This document shows positions 53,455 through 62,056 of a DNA stretch of 64,000 nt, piece by piece. The notes under the pieces are model-generated. The model ran no database searches, had not been told where the DNA came from, and saw only the letters and a program-made list of their open reading frames with translations. Each line of letters begins with the position of its first letter. Within the stretch, counting starts at the first letter, position 1. The translations under genes were made by a program, and so were the position numbers. The stretch lies in contig NZ_WQEG01000013.1 of assembly GCF_013033515.1 (NCBI RefSeq), positions 1-64,000 on the forward strand, written 5' to 3'. This DNA is from Ruegeria sp. HKCCA6707 (GTDB taxonomy: Bacteria; Pseudomonadota; Alphaproteobacteria; Rhodobacterales; Rhodobacteraceae).

Positions 53455-53923
53455 TATTGAATTGAGACTGTCAGGAGAGCAAAGCTTTCATAGATCAAAC
53501 CCCGTATTCTCACGTATCTGTTAGGTTCAAACCGAGGATTTTGTCGAAGCGGAGACCTAGTCATTATCTGCTGTATCTGATTTTCGAGGTGTTTCGGATG
53601 TTTCGCCAAGGTGATGGTCCGGCCTATTCCCGCCTTTTACCAACCGCAAAAAATGCTTCGAACGCAGCCTGAATAGCTGTCATTCGCTGCAAGCGCTCGT
53701 TCAAACCTTTCAAGTCAATCGCAGGTCACATGCAGTGTTGCCTGATCTTGGAGGCCAGTTCTAGTCTTCGTGGGAAGTTGTTGCGCAGAGGTCCGTCCAC
53801 GAGTCCGTGATTCTTTGCGGCGAAGATCCTAAGTCGAACCGCCAGAAAGGAGTTTCGGAACCAGTTCCTCTGCAAGCGAGGCGACAGCGTCCACTCGTGC
53901 GATGCGCCGCGAGCCCGGGCGGA
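53455..53923. other. Intergenic region between cyclase and damaged SDR gene
   Basis: These 469 bases contain no frame with coding character. Sequence before 53924 stays open in the SDR frame back to 53807, but it does not look like a dehydrogenase N-terminus. Confidence 0.5.
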
Positions 53924-54826
53924 ATGTCAGATAAACCGAATATGAGCGCGAGACGTGCTTGGGTAAGCAGCGGATTTGGAAATCTGATTGTGGCGGATTT
54001 GGTCAAGGCCGGGCATCGCGTTGCCGGGACGGTGCGCGATCCCGCAGGACGCAACAAGGAGGCCGCGCAGACCCTGCTCAATCTCGGCGTAGAGGTTGTC
54101 GAAATCGACGTGACAGACGATGCTTCTGTCGAAGCGGGCGTGGTCTCGGTAAAAGCCACGCTCGGGCAATTCGACGTGTTGGTCAAAAACGCTGGGGCTG
54201 GCGCACACGGTCTGCAAGAGAACTTTTCTGGCGACGATTTCCAGCGCGTTTTCGACGTCAATGTCGTCGGAGTGCAGCGAATGACCCGCGCCGTCCTTCC
54301 CAAGATGCGAGCGCGGCAATCCGGGCTGATATTGAACGTCACTAGCCTTCTTGGTCGCGTGACGGTCCCCTTCCTCGGCCCTTACAACGCGGCGAAATGG
54401 GCGGTGGAGGCGCTCAGCGAAAATTACCGCTGGGAGTTGAGCCAGTTTGGCGTTGATGTCGCCGTCATCGAGCCCGGTGGCTTTCCGACGAACTTCTTCA
54501 CCAACCTCATTCAGCCGTCTTCGCGTGATCGGGATGCAAGCTATGGCGAATTTGCCGGAGCGCCCGAGGCCATGCTGCAAAGCATGGGGGAATCCCTGGC
54601 CAACAACCCGCTACAGGTTCCGCAGATCGTGTCAGACGCAGTGCTTGGGGTGATCCATGCCACGCCTGGACAGCGGCGGTTCCGAAATGAAGTGGACAAG
54701 AGCGGCATGGCAGACCCCGTCATTTCGATGAACAAGCAAGCGGAAAAGGCTACCGAGGTGCTCTTCACCGCCTATGGTATGGAAGGTATGATGAAGCTCA
54801 AGACTAACGTTGCCAACGCGGCCTAA
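53924..54826 (+). CDS. Short-chain dehydrogenase with damaged cofactor motif
   Basis: The protein of about 300 residues is SDR-like: the catalytic pair appears in LNVTSLLGRV (Ser) and YNAAKWAVEAL (YxxxK). The N-terminus is abnormal. Where the family reads V-T-G-A-S-S-G-F-G, here it reads AWVSSGFGN, so the TG of the TGxxxGxG nucleotide loop is missing, and NNAG is replaced by KNAG. This points to a small deletion plus drift. The start is uncertain (53924 or 53942, neither with a good ribosome site). A second, intact SDR gene follows 67 bases downstream. It may be a decaying gene or one with a changed cofactor; I favour decay. Confidence 0.65.
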   Translation: MSDKPNMSARRAWVSSGFGNLIVADLVKAGHRVAGTVRDPAGRNKEAAQTLLNLGVEVVEIDVTDDASVEAGVVSVKATLGQFDVLVKNAGAGAHGLQENFSGDDFQRVFDVNVVGVQRMTRAVLPKMRARQSGLILNVTSLLGRVTVPFLGPYNAAKWAVEALSENYRWELSQFGVDVAVIEPGGFPTNFFTNLIQPSSRDRDASYGEFAGAPEAMLQSMGESLANNPLQVPQIVSDAVLGVIHATPGQRRFRNEVDKSGMADPVISMNKQAEKATEVLFTAYGMEGMMKLKTNVANAA

Positions 54827-54893
54827 TAACTATGGCAGGTCTGGGGTATTCCGGGCCTGTCGATCCAACACGGGCATAGGAGGAGCCTAGCCG

Positions 54894-55733
54894 ATGACAC
54901 ACCCCGCATTTACCTCAGACTCTGTGGCCGTGATCACCGGGGGTGCCTCCGGCATCGGCCTCGCTGCCGCAGTGAAGTTCGCTCAGATGGGCATGCGCAT
55001 TGCTATTGTTGATCAAGACACTGAGAAACTAGAGACCGCGGCAAACACGGTGTCTGCCGCCGGTGCGGCCGATGTGATGACGTCTGAGACAGATGTCAAT
55101 GATCGCGCGCAGTTAGAAGCGTTGGAACGGATGGTAGCAGACCGCTATGGCGGAACAGACATCTTAATGAACAACGCGGGTGTCGGTGGTAAATCATCGA
55201 CCATTGGGGACCCCACGGCGTGGGAAAAGATGCTGGGCGTGAACCTTTGGGGTCCGATCCACGGCACTCAGGTATTCGCACCAAAAATGATCGCGCGAAA
55301 CAGACCAGGTGCAATAATCAATACAGGGTCCAAGCAAGGTATCACCACACCGCCGGGTAACCCTGCATACAACGTCTCCAAAGCGGCTCTGAAAGCATTC
55401 ACCGAGGCGCTATCACATGAGCTGAGAAACGGCCCCGGCCATCAGATCACAGCGCATCTCCTTGTGCCTGGCTTTGTTTATACTGGTATGATCTCCCTGC
55501 CTGAAAAACCTGCCTCCGCTTGGACCGCAGAGCAGACGGTCGACTTCTTTGTCGACAGCGTGAACCGAGGGGACTTTTACATCCTCTGCCCCGACAATGA
55601 TGTCTCACGAGATATCGATGAGAAACGCATTGCCTGGAGTGTCGGAGACGTCGTCGAAAATCGCCCCGCACTAAGCCGATGGCATCCAGACTATAAGGAG
55701 GCTTTCGAGGCGTTTATGGCGAAGGCTGACTGA
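54894..55733 (+). CDS. Short-chain dehydrogenase/reductase
   Basis: The 279-residue protein is a complete classical SDR: NAD(P) loop TGGASGIG (residues 16-23), an acidic residue after strand 2 (VDQD) favouring NAD(H), NNAG, catalytic serine in INTGSKQG and YNVSK with Tyr and Lys. The C-terminus (WHPDYKEAFEAFM) is that of a subgroup close to the family of the previous gene. It oxidises or reduces an alcohol or ketone; the substrate is unknown. An excellent ribosome site (AGGAGG) precedes the start. A hairpin follows the stop. Confidence 0.88.
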   Translation: MTHPAFTSDSVAVITGGASGIGLAAAVKFAQMGMRIAIVDQDTEKLETAANTVSAAGAADVMTSETDVNDRAQLEALERMVADRYGGTDILMNNAGVGGKSSTIGDPTAWEKMLGVNLWGPIHGTQVFAPKMIARNRPGAIINTGSKQGITTPPGNPAYNVSKAALKAFTEALSHELRNGPGHQITAHLLVPGFVYTGMISLPEKPASAWTAEQTVDFFVDSVNRGDFYILCPDNDVSRDIDEKRIAWSVGDVVENRPALSRWHPDYKEAFEAFMAKAD

Positions 55734-55752
55734 ACGTCGTAACAGTCCACCG

Positions 55753-55786
55753 CCTCGGACAAGTAAATATTCAAAACTGTCCGAGG
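55753..55786. terminator. Hairpin between SDR and cyclase genes
   Basis: CCTCGGACA pairs with TGTCCGAGG over nine bases around a 16-base A/T-rich loop. A T-tract is nearly absent, so it is a weak candidate terminator for the convergent pair. Confidence 0.42.
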
Positions 55787-55821
55787 GTCCTTCTGGTTAG
55801 GCGGCACCTTTCAATTCGCGT

Positions 55822-57057
55822 TTAATCTATCGTAAACAGCTCCTGCCTTTCAGCAACACCGCGCAATCTGTATTGCCCCAGGGAAACAAGACTTGGAATG
55901 GAGCCCACCAAGTCGCCGGCCACTTTGTCGGAAACAACAATGTTCTGATCGAGCGCGCTGCACATGCCAAGAATGCGGGAAGTCGTATTCACTGCCGGGC
56001 CAACCACTGTGAAATCCAGGCGAGACCGACCGCCAATATTGCCATAAAGAACATCACCTGCGTGCAACGAAAGAGTGAAGCCGGTCGTTGGCAACCCATC
56101 CGCTTGCCGTCGTTGGTTGAGTTCGTCAAAGGTATCTCGCAACTCCGCTGCCGCGTGAATTGCGACGCGGCGCGCGTCCGGAACTTGATTGATATCGAAG
56201 ATGGCAAGCATTCCATCTCCCATGAACTTCAGAACGTTACCGCCATGGCGTTCAACGACGTCAACAGCTTCCGCGAAGTAGTCGTTTAACAATTCAATGA
56301 TTGAATGCCCCGGAAGCGCCTCTGACAACTTGGTAAACCCTCGTAGATCAAAGTACCAAATCACCGCCGAAATCGTTTCCGATGAACCTCTGGTGATGTC
56401 CCCTGAAAGCACACGCTTACTCGCGTCCTTGCCCAGGTAAGCGGCGGTAATGTCCTCAGCCATCAGCCTGTTCGCACCACATTTCAGCGTCAGGCAAAGT
56501 GGAGATATGAGTTGACGCAAACCGTCAAGTTGTTGACTTGTGAAGCCCCCGCTCGCGTCAGTCGTCAGTGAAATTATGGCCCCTTCCTCGGCCTGCATTG
56601 GGTCAACAGGCGTAGCATTATCCTGTAACAGGAAAAAGCGTTTAACAGCGAAGTAGTCTGTGGCACCGCGCTCGCGAAGTTCATCAAAGATTGGAAAGTT
56701 AAGCTCGGGTTCTTCGGCTGTCAGATCTTGTCTGATCTCTTCGACGTTGTTTACCAAAAGATAGTAAATCGGGCTTTGGATATATTGTTCAGGTGCATCC
56801 GATCTTCGGGCAAAATCCTCTCGCTGATTTCCCCCATCCCTGTGCCAGCGGAAAGCGACCGTCCCAATCTCGGGATGATGAGCGCGCACGGTAATGTTAG
56901 CTCTTTGCAGCGGAATCCCTGCCGATACAAGACGCTTGCAGAATGCTTCCAGCCAGATCTCGACCGGCGCATTCTCTAAGCCCTGTTGAACAAGCCAATC
57001 TGCTATGTCCTGTATGGCGGCGGTCAGTTCCCAGTTTTGGACTAAAGGAGCTGCCAT
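55822..57057 (-). CDS. Soluble class III adenylate/guanylate cyclase
   Basis: The 411-residue protein has an N-terminal region of about 200 residues without a recognised family and a cyclase domain at about 210-400. Catalytic pieces are WYFDLRGFTKL and FMGDGMLAIFD (metal aspartates), LDFTVVGPAVNTTSRIL (substrate and transition-state N and R). No membrane helix is seen. The N-terminal domain is probably a sensor (a GAF-like fold is possible but not shown). It has a good AGAGGA ribosome site. An inverted repeat TGAACT (57080-57085)/AGTTCA (57101-57106) upstream may be regulatory. Confidence 0.88.
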   Translation of the reverse strand: MAAPLVQNWELTAAIQDIADWLVQQGLENAPVEIWLEAFCKRLVSAGIPLQRANITVRAHHPEIGTVAFRWHRDGGNQREDFARRSDAPEQYIQSPIYYLLVNNVEEIRQDLTAEEPELNFPIFDELRERGATDYFAVKRFFLLQDNATPVDPMQAEEGAIISLTTDASGGFTSQQLDGLRQLISPLCLTLKCGANRLMAEDITAAYLGKDASKRVLSGDITRGSSETISAVIWYFDLRGFTKLSEALPGHSIIELLNDYFAEAVDVVERHGGNVLKFMGDGMLAIFDINQVPDARRVAIHAAAELRDTFDELNQRRQADGLPTTGFTLSLHAGDVLYGNIGGRSRLDFTVVGPAVNTTSRILGMCSALDQNIVVSDKVAGDLVGSIPSLVSLGQYRLRGVAERQELFTID

Positions 57058-57280
57058 GATGTCCTCTTAGTGAGCTAGCTGAACTGATAGATGGCAGTCT
57101 AGTTCACTTCAACGACACATCAAATTCAATTCTCCCACTGCTCTTGTAACCCAAAGCGGTCGTTATGCGCGCTCCGACGTTTGAGTAATCCTCATACCGA
57201 CTCGGTTTGTCTCACTCCTGCAAAGGCTTTTGAACTCGTATCGGCGCATGGCGTTTTCGTATGAGATTCTGGAAAGAGAA

Positions 57281-57529
57281 ATGACATTCGAACTCTGGCT
57301 GGTTAATTTAGCTGCTGCGGTCGGATTGTCCCTGATTTCGGGTTCGACTGGGTTGTTGTCCGTTACACATGGGGCCTGCTACGGTTTTCACCCAACAATT
57401 CGCACCGTTCCCGGTGGCGCGCTTGGCTTCTTCATTCTAACCGCAACGCAGCGCTACGCACTTTGTTTCGACAGGAGTTACAAATGCGAGCGTCGGCGAC
57501 TCGGTTTAACGACGGTTTCTTTCAGATGA
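57281..57529 (+). pseudogene. Truncated LysE/RhtB-family exporter
   Basis: A frame from 57281 (ribosome site AAAGAGAA) begins MTFELWLVNLAAAVGLSLIS and continues GSTGLLSVTHGACYGF, matching the first helix and second segment of LysE/RhtB amino-acid exporters (the usual PGPT reads SGST). After about 55 residues the similarity stops and the frame runs into unrelated sequence. About 150 residues of the family are missing, so this is a relic. Confidence 0.48.
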
Positions 57530-57921
57530 CTGGTATGATGCGGGTGGCCGACGTTTGCGGAGGTATTTTCGAAGTTCCGGCCGCGAAAGGCTGCTTAAAT
57601 CAGAGAGCAGTTGGTGGCTAAAATTGAAGCTATGTCCGTCTCAAGGACGAAGCGGACTGCTGCAGTCGCCGATATTGCTGATGCAGCATTCGCTGGTATT
57701 TATAGCGCCCAAGTTGCTGCTTCGCGGCGGATGTCTCAAGACCGGATATTAACGGTCGTGGATTTGACCAGGATCGAAACTGTACTTGCGACGCGGTTCT
57801 GATGGACCACTAAACCTGATCGCTGCCCAAAATCACCGCACACGCTGCGAGGTCTGCGAAAATGTGGAAACTGGGCATAAGCTGGATCCGCGAAATCGGG
57901 CATCACCTCCACATACGATGG
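57530..57921. other. Intergenic region, nothing recognised
   Basis: These 392 bases hold a 63-codon plus-strand frame at 57611-57802 with no ribosome site or family. No palindrome or terminator was seen for the minus-strand cluster that ends here. Confidence 0.45.
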
Positions 57922-58752
57922 CTAGGTGCCGTCAATCTTTCCTAACATGGCCGAGAACTTGTCAAATTCATCGTCTGCGATCGCTGCAGTTTCGGCGAAG
58001 GCAGGGTAGTCGCCGGATGTGGCAGCTTGGTGGAACGCGGTAAGTGCCGCCCGACGCTCGGTTCGGATCTGTTCTTGCAACCGGTGAAGGTTACCAAACG
58101 CGCGGGCGTGGCGCGGGCTTTCGGGTTGTTCACCGCAGATGTCATTCTGGAACAGATAGATGATATCGGCACCAGCGCCTGATCCCAGCGACGACGTAAC
58201 CAACGTGGTGCGCTTGCTGATCTCGGCCATCACGCGGTCGCAAATGACCTCTGCCTCAACAGAGAATGCGCCGGCGTTTTCCATGTCGCGAAAAGATTGC
58301 CAAAGCGCCATCGCCTCGTCCGCTGTCTTGCCAATGGCGCGCAGGCCGCCGTTCCAGGTCGACCGGCGCGGAACAAGGCCGAGATGGCACATGACAGGGA
58401 TCTGCTCGCGCGCCAACATCTCAACTATATGCGGGCCGCGCGCGGTATAGACTGAATCTGCACCCTGTTTCATGGCTAGAAAGGCAGCCTTCAGCACATC
58501 CTTCTCCGTCGGGTGATCCGGCATCGGGATCGCGGCGGTGTAGAAGTGATTTGGTGCGCCGCGACGGACGGCCTCGGCGTTGACCGCATTGCCCATGACG
58601 AGGTCGACGCCGGCATCGGCGGCTGCGGCGGCCTCTTCCTCGGTATTGGCGGTGGTTTGGGTGAGTTTCCGGATGCCCTTCAGCGCCCGCAGATCGGCGG
58701 CGGTATAGTTGCGCAAGCTAAACTTCGCGTCCCAGTCGTAGATCCGTTTCAT
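57922..58752 (-). CDS. PanB-like / PEP-mutase-superfamily TIM-barrel protein
   Basis: The 276-residue protein resembles ketopantoate hydroxymethyltransferase (PanB) and isocitrate-lyase superfamily barrels: GVDLVMGN near the metal site, then PVMCHLGLVPRRS, GKTADEAMALW and SSLGSGAGAD. The PanB pattern is partly altered (GHLGL reads CHLGL; the IGIGAG loop reads LGSGAG), so a side function is likely rather than pantothenate synthesis. The ATG at 58752 has AGGGG eight bases upstream; 58758 is the alternative. It is downstream of the desaturase on the same strand, 28 bases from it. Confidence 0.7.
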   Translation of the reverse strand: MKRIYDWDAKFSLRNYTAADLRALKGIRKLTQTTANTEEEAAAAADAGVDLVMGNAVNAEAVRRGAPNHFYTAAIPMPDHPTEKDVLKAAFLAMKQGADSVYTARGPHIVEMLAREQIPVMCHLGLVPRRSTWNGGLRAIGKTADEAMALWQSFRDMENAGAFSVEAEVICDRVMAEISKRTTLVTSSLGSGAGADIIYLFQNDICGEQPESPRHARAFGNLHRLQEQIRTERRAALTAFHQAATSGDYPAFAETAAIADDEFDKFSAMLGKIDGT

Positions 58753-58780
58753 CCGCATTTCCCCTGTTCAATTGCCTGCG

Positions 58781-59926
58781 CTATGCCAGCCCCTTTGGGG
58801 CCAGATCACCTATGGACTTTTCGTCGTCCCCTGCCGCCTGGCGTCGCGTTGTCTTGGCCGTCGCGGGAAGGGGTGTGTCGAACGCATAGTCGGGGTCGGT
58901 CTTCTGGCGCTTCCAAGTGTCGAGCATTTCGCGCCATGCCCCGCGCAGCGTGCGCGGTTCCGGCATGTCGGCTTTGATCTCCTCGGCCAAGAGCGGCAGG
59001 TTGTAGCAGGGCACACCGGCGTACATGTGATGTTCGGTGTGCCAATTCATGTGCCAGTAGAGGAACTCGACGAATTTCGGCAGGCGGATGGAGCGAGTGT
59101 TCTTGCGGAAGTCAGTTGTTGCTGCGGTCAGTCCGCAATGCTGAGTCAGCCCGAGAAAGTAACTCAGCCAGTTGGCGATATAACTTGGAAGTGTCAGGAT
59201 CAGCGGCAAGACCCATTGGCCGGTGGCAATCGCCAGCACCAGAACAAAGCCATGAAACACCAACTGGATGCGTGACCAACGCATGGATTTTCGGGCTTGG
59301 TCGGGTTGATCTTCATGCAGCGCATGAAGCCATTCGTTCGCCGGAACATCGATCGAAGGCAGCTTGCCAACTGCATCCAGCATCGTCATCCAGATGGTCG
59401 ACAAAACGCCACCCTTGCCGAAAGTGCGTCCCGGTTGGGTCAAAAGATTCAGTGTGAACATCTGCAACAGGAATGTTCGGCCAACATTTGGATGGATCGG
59501 CAGCAGCACCTCTCGATCGCCTTCGGGATGCAGCGTGTAGCGGTGGTGATAGGTGTGGCTGGCGGCATAGTCGAACGGGTTCCACCAACTGATCATGCTG
59601 AAAAGGTAAAGGAAGACATCGTTTAGCCGCTTGCTTTGAAATACCGTTCTGTGGCCTAGCTCGTGCACGGAAGTTCCGCGGAAGAACGAGGCAATCGTGC
59701 CATGCGCGAAAAGCGCGATCAGAAACAAAAGCCACCAACCTTGGGCCCATGTCAGGTAAACCGCTGTACCCGTAAGGCAGAACAGGGCGAAATGCCCTCC
59801 GGCTTGCACCCAGCCTTTCCTGTCATCGCGCTTGGACAATTCACGGAAGCGCTCGGGCCGAATCTTGGAGCGATACCATTGCGGGTTCAGTGTATCTCTT
59901 ACTTCAGAGAGCGGCTGATAGGGCAT
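58781..59926 (-). CDS. Membrane fatty acid desaturase
   Basis: The 381-residue protein has the three histidine boxes of membrane di-iron desaturases: HELGH (in VHELGHRTVF), HTYHH and HTEHH (in HMNWHTEHHMY), and about four hydrophobic helices between them. It introduces a double bond, or a hydroxyl, into a lipid or similar hydrophobic chain using O2 and an electron donor. The start at 59926 is chosen for its GAAGGTGAAG site; a longer frame to 60016 would run into the truncated oxidoreductase. The substrate is unknown. Confidence 0.86.
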   Translation of the reverse strand: MPYQPLSEVRDTLNPQWYRSKIRPERFRELSKRDDRKGWVQAGGHFALFCLTGTAVYLTWAQGWWLLFLIALFAHGTIASFFRGTSVHELGHRTVFQSKRLNDVFLYLFSMISWWNPFDYAASHTYHHRYTLHPEGDREVLLPIHPNVGRTFLLQMFTLNLLTQPGRTFGKGGVLSTIWMTMLDAVGKLPSIDVPANEWLHALHEDQPDQARKSMRWSRIQLVFHGFVLVLAIATGQWVLPLILTLPSYIANWLSYFLGLTQHCGLTAATTDFRKNTRSIRLPKFVEFLYWHMNWHTEHHMYAGVPCYNLPLLAEEIKADMPEPRTLRGAWREMLDTWKRQKTDPDYAFDTPLPATAKTTRRQAAGDDEKSIGDLAPKGLA

Positions 59927-59979
59927 GTCTTCACCTTCTTGCTTGGTGGGCGATGCATTGGGATGGGATTCCCGGAGGA

Positions 59980-60153
59980 TCATAGTGAAACGGGTCGGTT
60001 GTCGTTGACAGAACATTTGCAGGCTTCGGCAAGGCGCCTTGCAGTGCCCGGATCAACGTCGCACACGGCGGTGAGATCAGCACGAGGGTTATCGAGAATG
60101 GGCTGGGCGTGAATTGCTCCGATCACGCCTGCACCTGCGATTGCGAATTTCAT
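59980..60153 (-). pseudogene. Truncated Gfo/Idh/MocA oxidoreductase
   Basis: A 57-residue frame starts MKFAIAGAGVIGAIHAQPIL and continues ADLTAVCDVDPGTARRLAEA, the Rossmann N-terminus of Gfo/Idh/MocA dehydrogenases with an intact GxGxxG. It stops after 57 residues where some 300 more are expected. The breakpoint lies just after AEAC. The ribosome site GGAAGAAA is kept. The next gene on the strand is an intact paralogue-like oxidoreductase upstream. Confidence 0.6.
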
Positions 60154-60205
60154 CTCACGCACTTTCTTCCATTTGCCATTGCTCCTGCAATCAGACCGGA
60201 CGTGA

Positions 60206-61390
60206 CTAAACCTTCACCCATGCGCCTCCCTTTTCATTCGAGCGAACCGTCGCGTCGATGAACCGGACACCAGTGGCGCCATCGGCCACGCGCGGCATGT
60301 CCAGCCAGGTGTCCGGCACCTTTATCTTGTCACGTCGGGCAGCGGTGGCCAGTGCGAACTCTGTATATAGATTTCCCCAGGCTTCGATCAGCCCTTCGGG
60401 GAAGCCACGACCCGTGCGGATCAGACGTTCGGTTCTGGGTGACACGCCGTGGCCATGGCCGCGGCTGAGAATGCGGTCAGGCTCTCCGAACCGGGCGTGT
60501 TTGAGATACTCGGATTGTTCCAGATCCCATTCCAGCCCACCCTCTGAGCCGAAAATGCGGAGCCGCAATCCGCCGCGATTGCCTGGGGCAAGGCGCGTAG
60601 CCATCAATGTGCCGGGTACGTCGTCGGCGTAGCGTGCCCATGCAAAAAATGTGTCTTCCAGCGGCTTTGGCGCGCCGCAGACATGGAATTCGCTGCGAAG
60701 ATGGGTCAGGGGCAAGTGGCTGACGAACTGTGCCAGATGCGCCGCGTGCGTGCCAATATCACCGACGCAAGAGGTGCGACCTGACTTCGCGGGATCGAGC
60801 CGCCATTTGACATGCGCCGCCTCGGCGACGTCTTCGGGCGTCATCCAATCCTGCATGAATTCCACGTGGATCTGGTTGATCTTTCCGACGCCGCCTTCTG
60901 CTACGATCTCGCGTGCCTGCCGGATCATCGCGAAACAGGACATGACATAGGAAACGCCAAAAGTGCATCCCGTTCTGGCGGTGGCATCCTCCAATGCGTC
61001 GGCCTCTGACACTTCGTTGGTCAGCGGTTTGTCGCAAAGGACGTCGATCCCGGCCTCAAGGAAGGCTATCGCTGCATCGTGGTGCAGGTGGTTGGGCGTG
61101 GTGATCATCACCGCATCGACGCCGTCGGCACGTTCGGCTTCGGCCTCAGCCATCTCGGTGAACGAGGTATAACAGCGCTCCTTGGGCAGGTGCCAATCTG
61201 CTGCGGCGGCCTTGGCACGGGCGGGGTCAGAAGACAACGCCCCGGCCACGACTTCCCAGCGGTCCGTCAGCCGCGCCGCCATGGCCTGCGTCTGCGAAAT
61301 CCGCCCGCCGCCTATCACGCCAAGACGCAGGCGGCGGGACTGCTTGGGGAAAGGACCCGTAAAGTCTATGTTCTCTGGCAGGATAGGCAT
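60206..61390 (-). CDS. Gfo/Idh/MocA family oxidoreductase
   Basis: The 394-residue protein has an N-terminal NAD(P) Rossmann domain (LRLGVIGGGRISQTQ) with VMITTPNHLHHD and the lysine motif CDKPLT (EKP in most members), and a C-terminal catalytic alpha/beta domain. It is an NAD(P)-dependent dehydrogenase of a sugar, inositol or related polyol. It begins three bases after the stop of the uncharacterised gene at 61394-62053, so the two are co-transcribed. The substrate is unknown; sugar-type substrates fit the xylose-isomerase-like partner upstream. Confidence 0.88.
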   Translation of the reverse strand: MPILPENIDFTGPFPKQSRRLRLGVIGGGRISQTQAMAARLTDRWEVVAGALSSDPARAKAAAADWHLPKERCYTSFTEMAEAEAERADGVDAVMITTPNHLHHDAAIAFLEAGIDVLCDKPLTNEVSEADALEDATARTGCTFGVSYVMSCFAMIRQAREIVAEGGVGKINQIHVEFMQDWMTPEDVAEAAHVKWRLDPAKSGRTSCVGDIGTHAAHLAQFVSHLPLTHLRSEFHVCGAPKPLEDTFFAWARYADDVPGTLMATRLAPGNRGGLRLRIFGSEGGLEWDLEQSEYLKHARFGEPDRILSRGHGHGVSPRTERLIRTGRGFPEGLIEAWGNLYTEFALATAARRDKIKVPDTWLDMPRVADGATGVRFIDATVRSNEKGGAWVKV

Positions 61391-61393
61391 GGA

Positions 61394-62053
61394 TCAAAGC
61401 TCCGGAGGGGTGGCGCCTTCGGGCAGCATTTCGACCGCCATGAAGATCGAGGGCGTGATGGTTTCAAACTGATGCCAGGGAAAATTACCCTCGGCATCAT
61501 ACATCGGGCGATGCGTTGTGCCTGGCGCCATAAGTTCTTCCAGATAGAGCGTGGCCACATCCTTTTCACGGCATTGCTGCATCTTGCCGAAGCCCATGAT
61601 CTGCGTGTGCACCTCGCGAAAGCCCGGCACCGGACAAAAGGCGTGCTCTTGATGAAGGCCAACATTCAACGGCACGGTCGAGGAGTGGTATAGGGTAAAG
61701 CCGAATTGCCCGACCCAGGTCTTTGGCGACATGTAATGTCCGATGCCGCGCAGACGCTCTTCCTGCCGCACATCGAAGGCGGATGGCCAGGTGTCACGCA
61801 CCCGCGCCATCAACGCATCCTCGTCATCATAATCCGCGAAACGTTCGATCACAGCGGCGTGGGTCACATCCTTGGCCACCGTATCGGCCAGCACAGCCGA
61901 TTGCAGCGCGCCCAGGGATTGCTTGCGGATGCGCACTGGGTTTTCAGAGAGGTTCAGAAGGATGACCTTGCCATCAACCCGGTGGGATCGCTCATCCGTG
62001 ATCAGCCTGATGGTGAAAAAAGGTTCCGCGATGTCGAGTGTCTCGATCGGCAT
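61394..62053 (-). CDS. Uncharacterised protein packed between oxidoreductases
   Basis: No family is recognised. The 219-residue soluble protein has no signal or membrane segment. Its centre, NVGLHQEHAFCPVPGFREVH, followed by TQIMGFGKMQQC, carries spaced His and Glu residues like a cupin metal site, so a small cupin-like sugar isomerase or binding protein is possible (inference). It lies three bases after and three bases before two Gfo/Idh/MocA genes, a clear operon, so it should act on the same sugar-like substrate. Confidence 0.7.
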   Translation of the reverse strand: MPIETLDIAEPFFTIRLITDERSHRVDGKVILLNLSENPVRIRKQSLGALQSAVLADTVAKDVTHAAVIERFADYDDEDALMARVRDTWPSAFDVRQEERLRGIGHYMSPKTWVGQFGFTLYHSSTVPLNVGLHQEHAFCPVPGFREVHTQIMGFGKMQQCREKDVATLYLEELMAPGTTHRPMYDAEGNFPWHQFETITPSIFMAVEMLPEGATPPEL

Positions 62054-62056
62054 GTT

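Noticed and set aside
57611-57802. 63-codon frame after the LysE relic
   Set aside because: No ribosome site or recognised family; cannot be supported as a gene.
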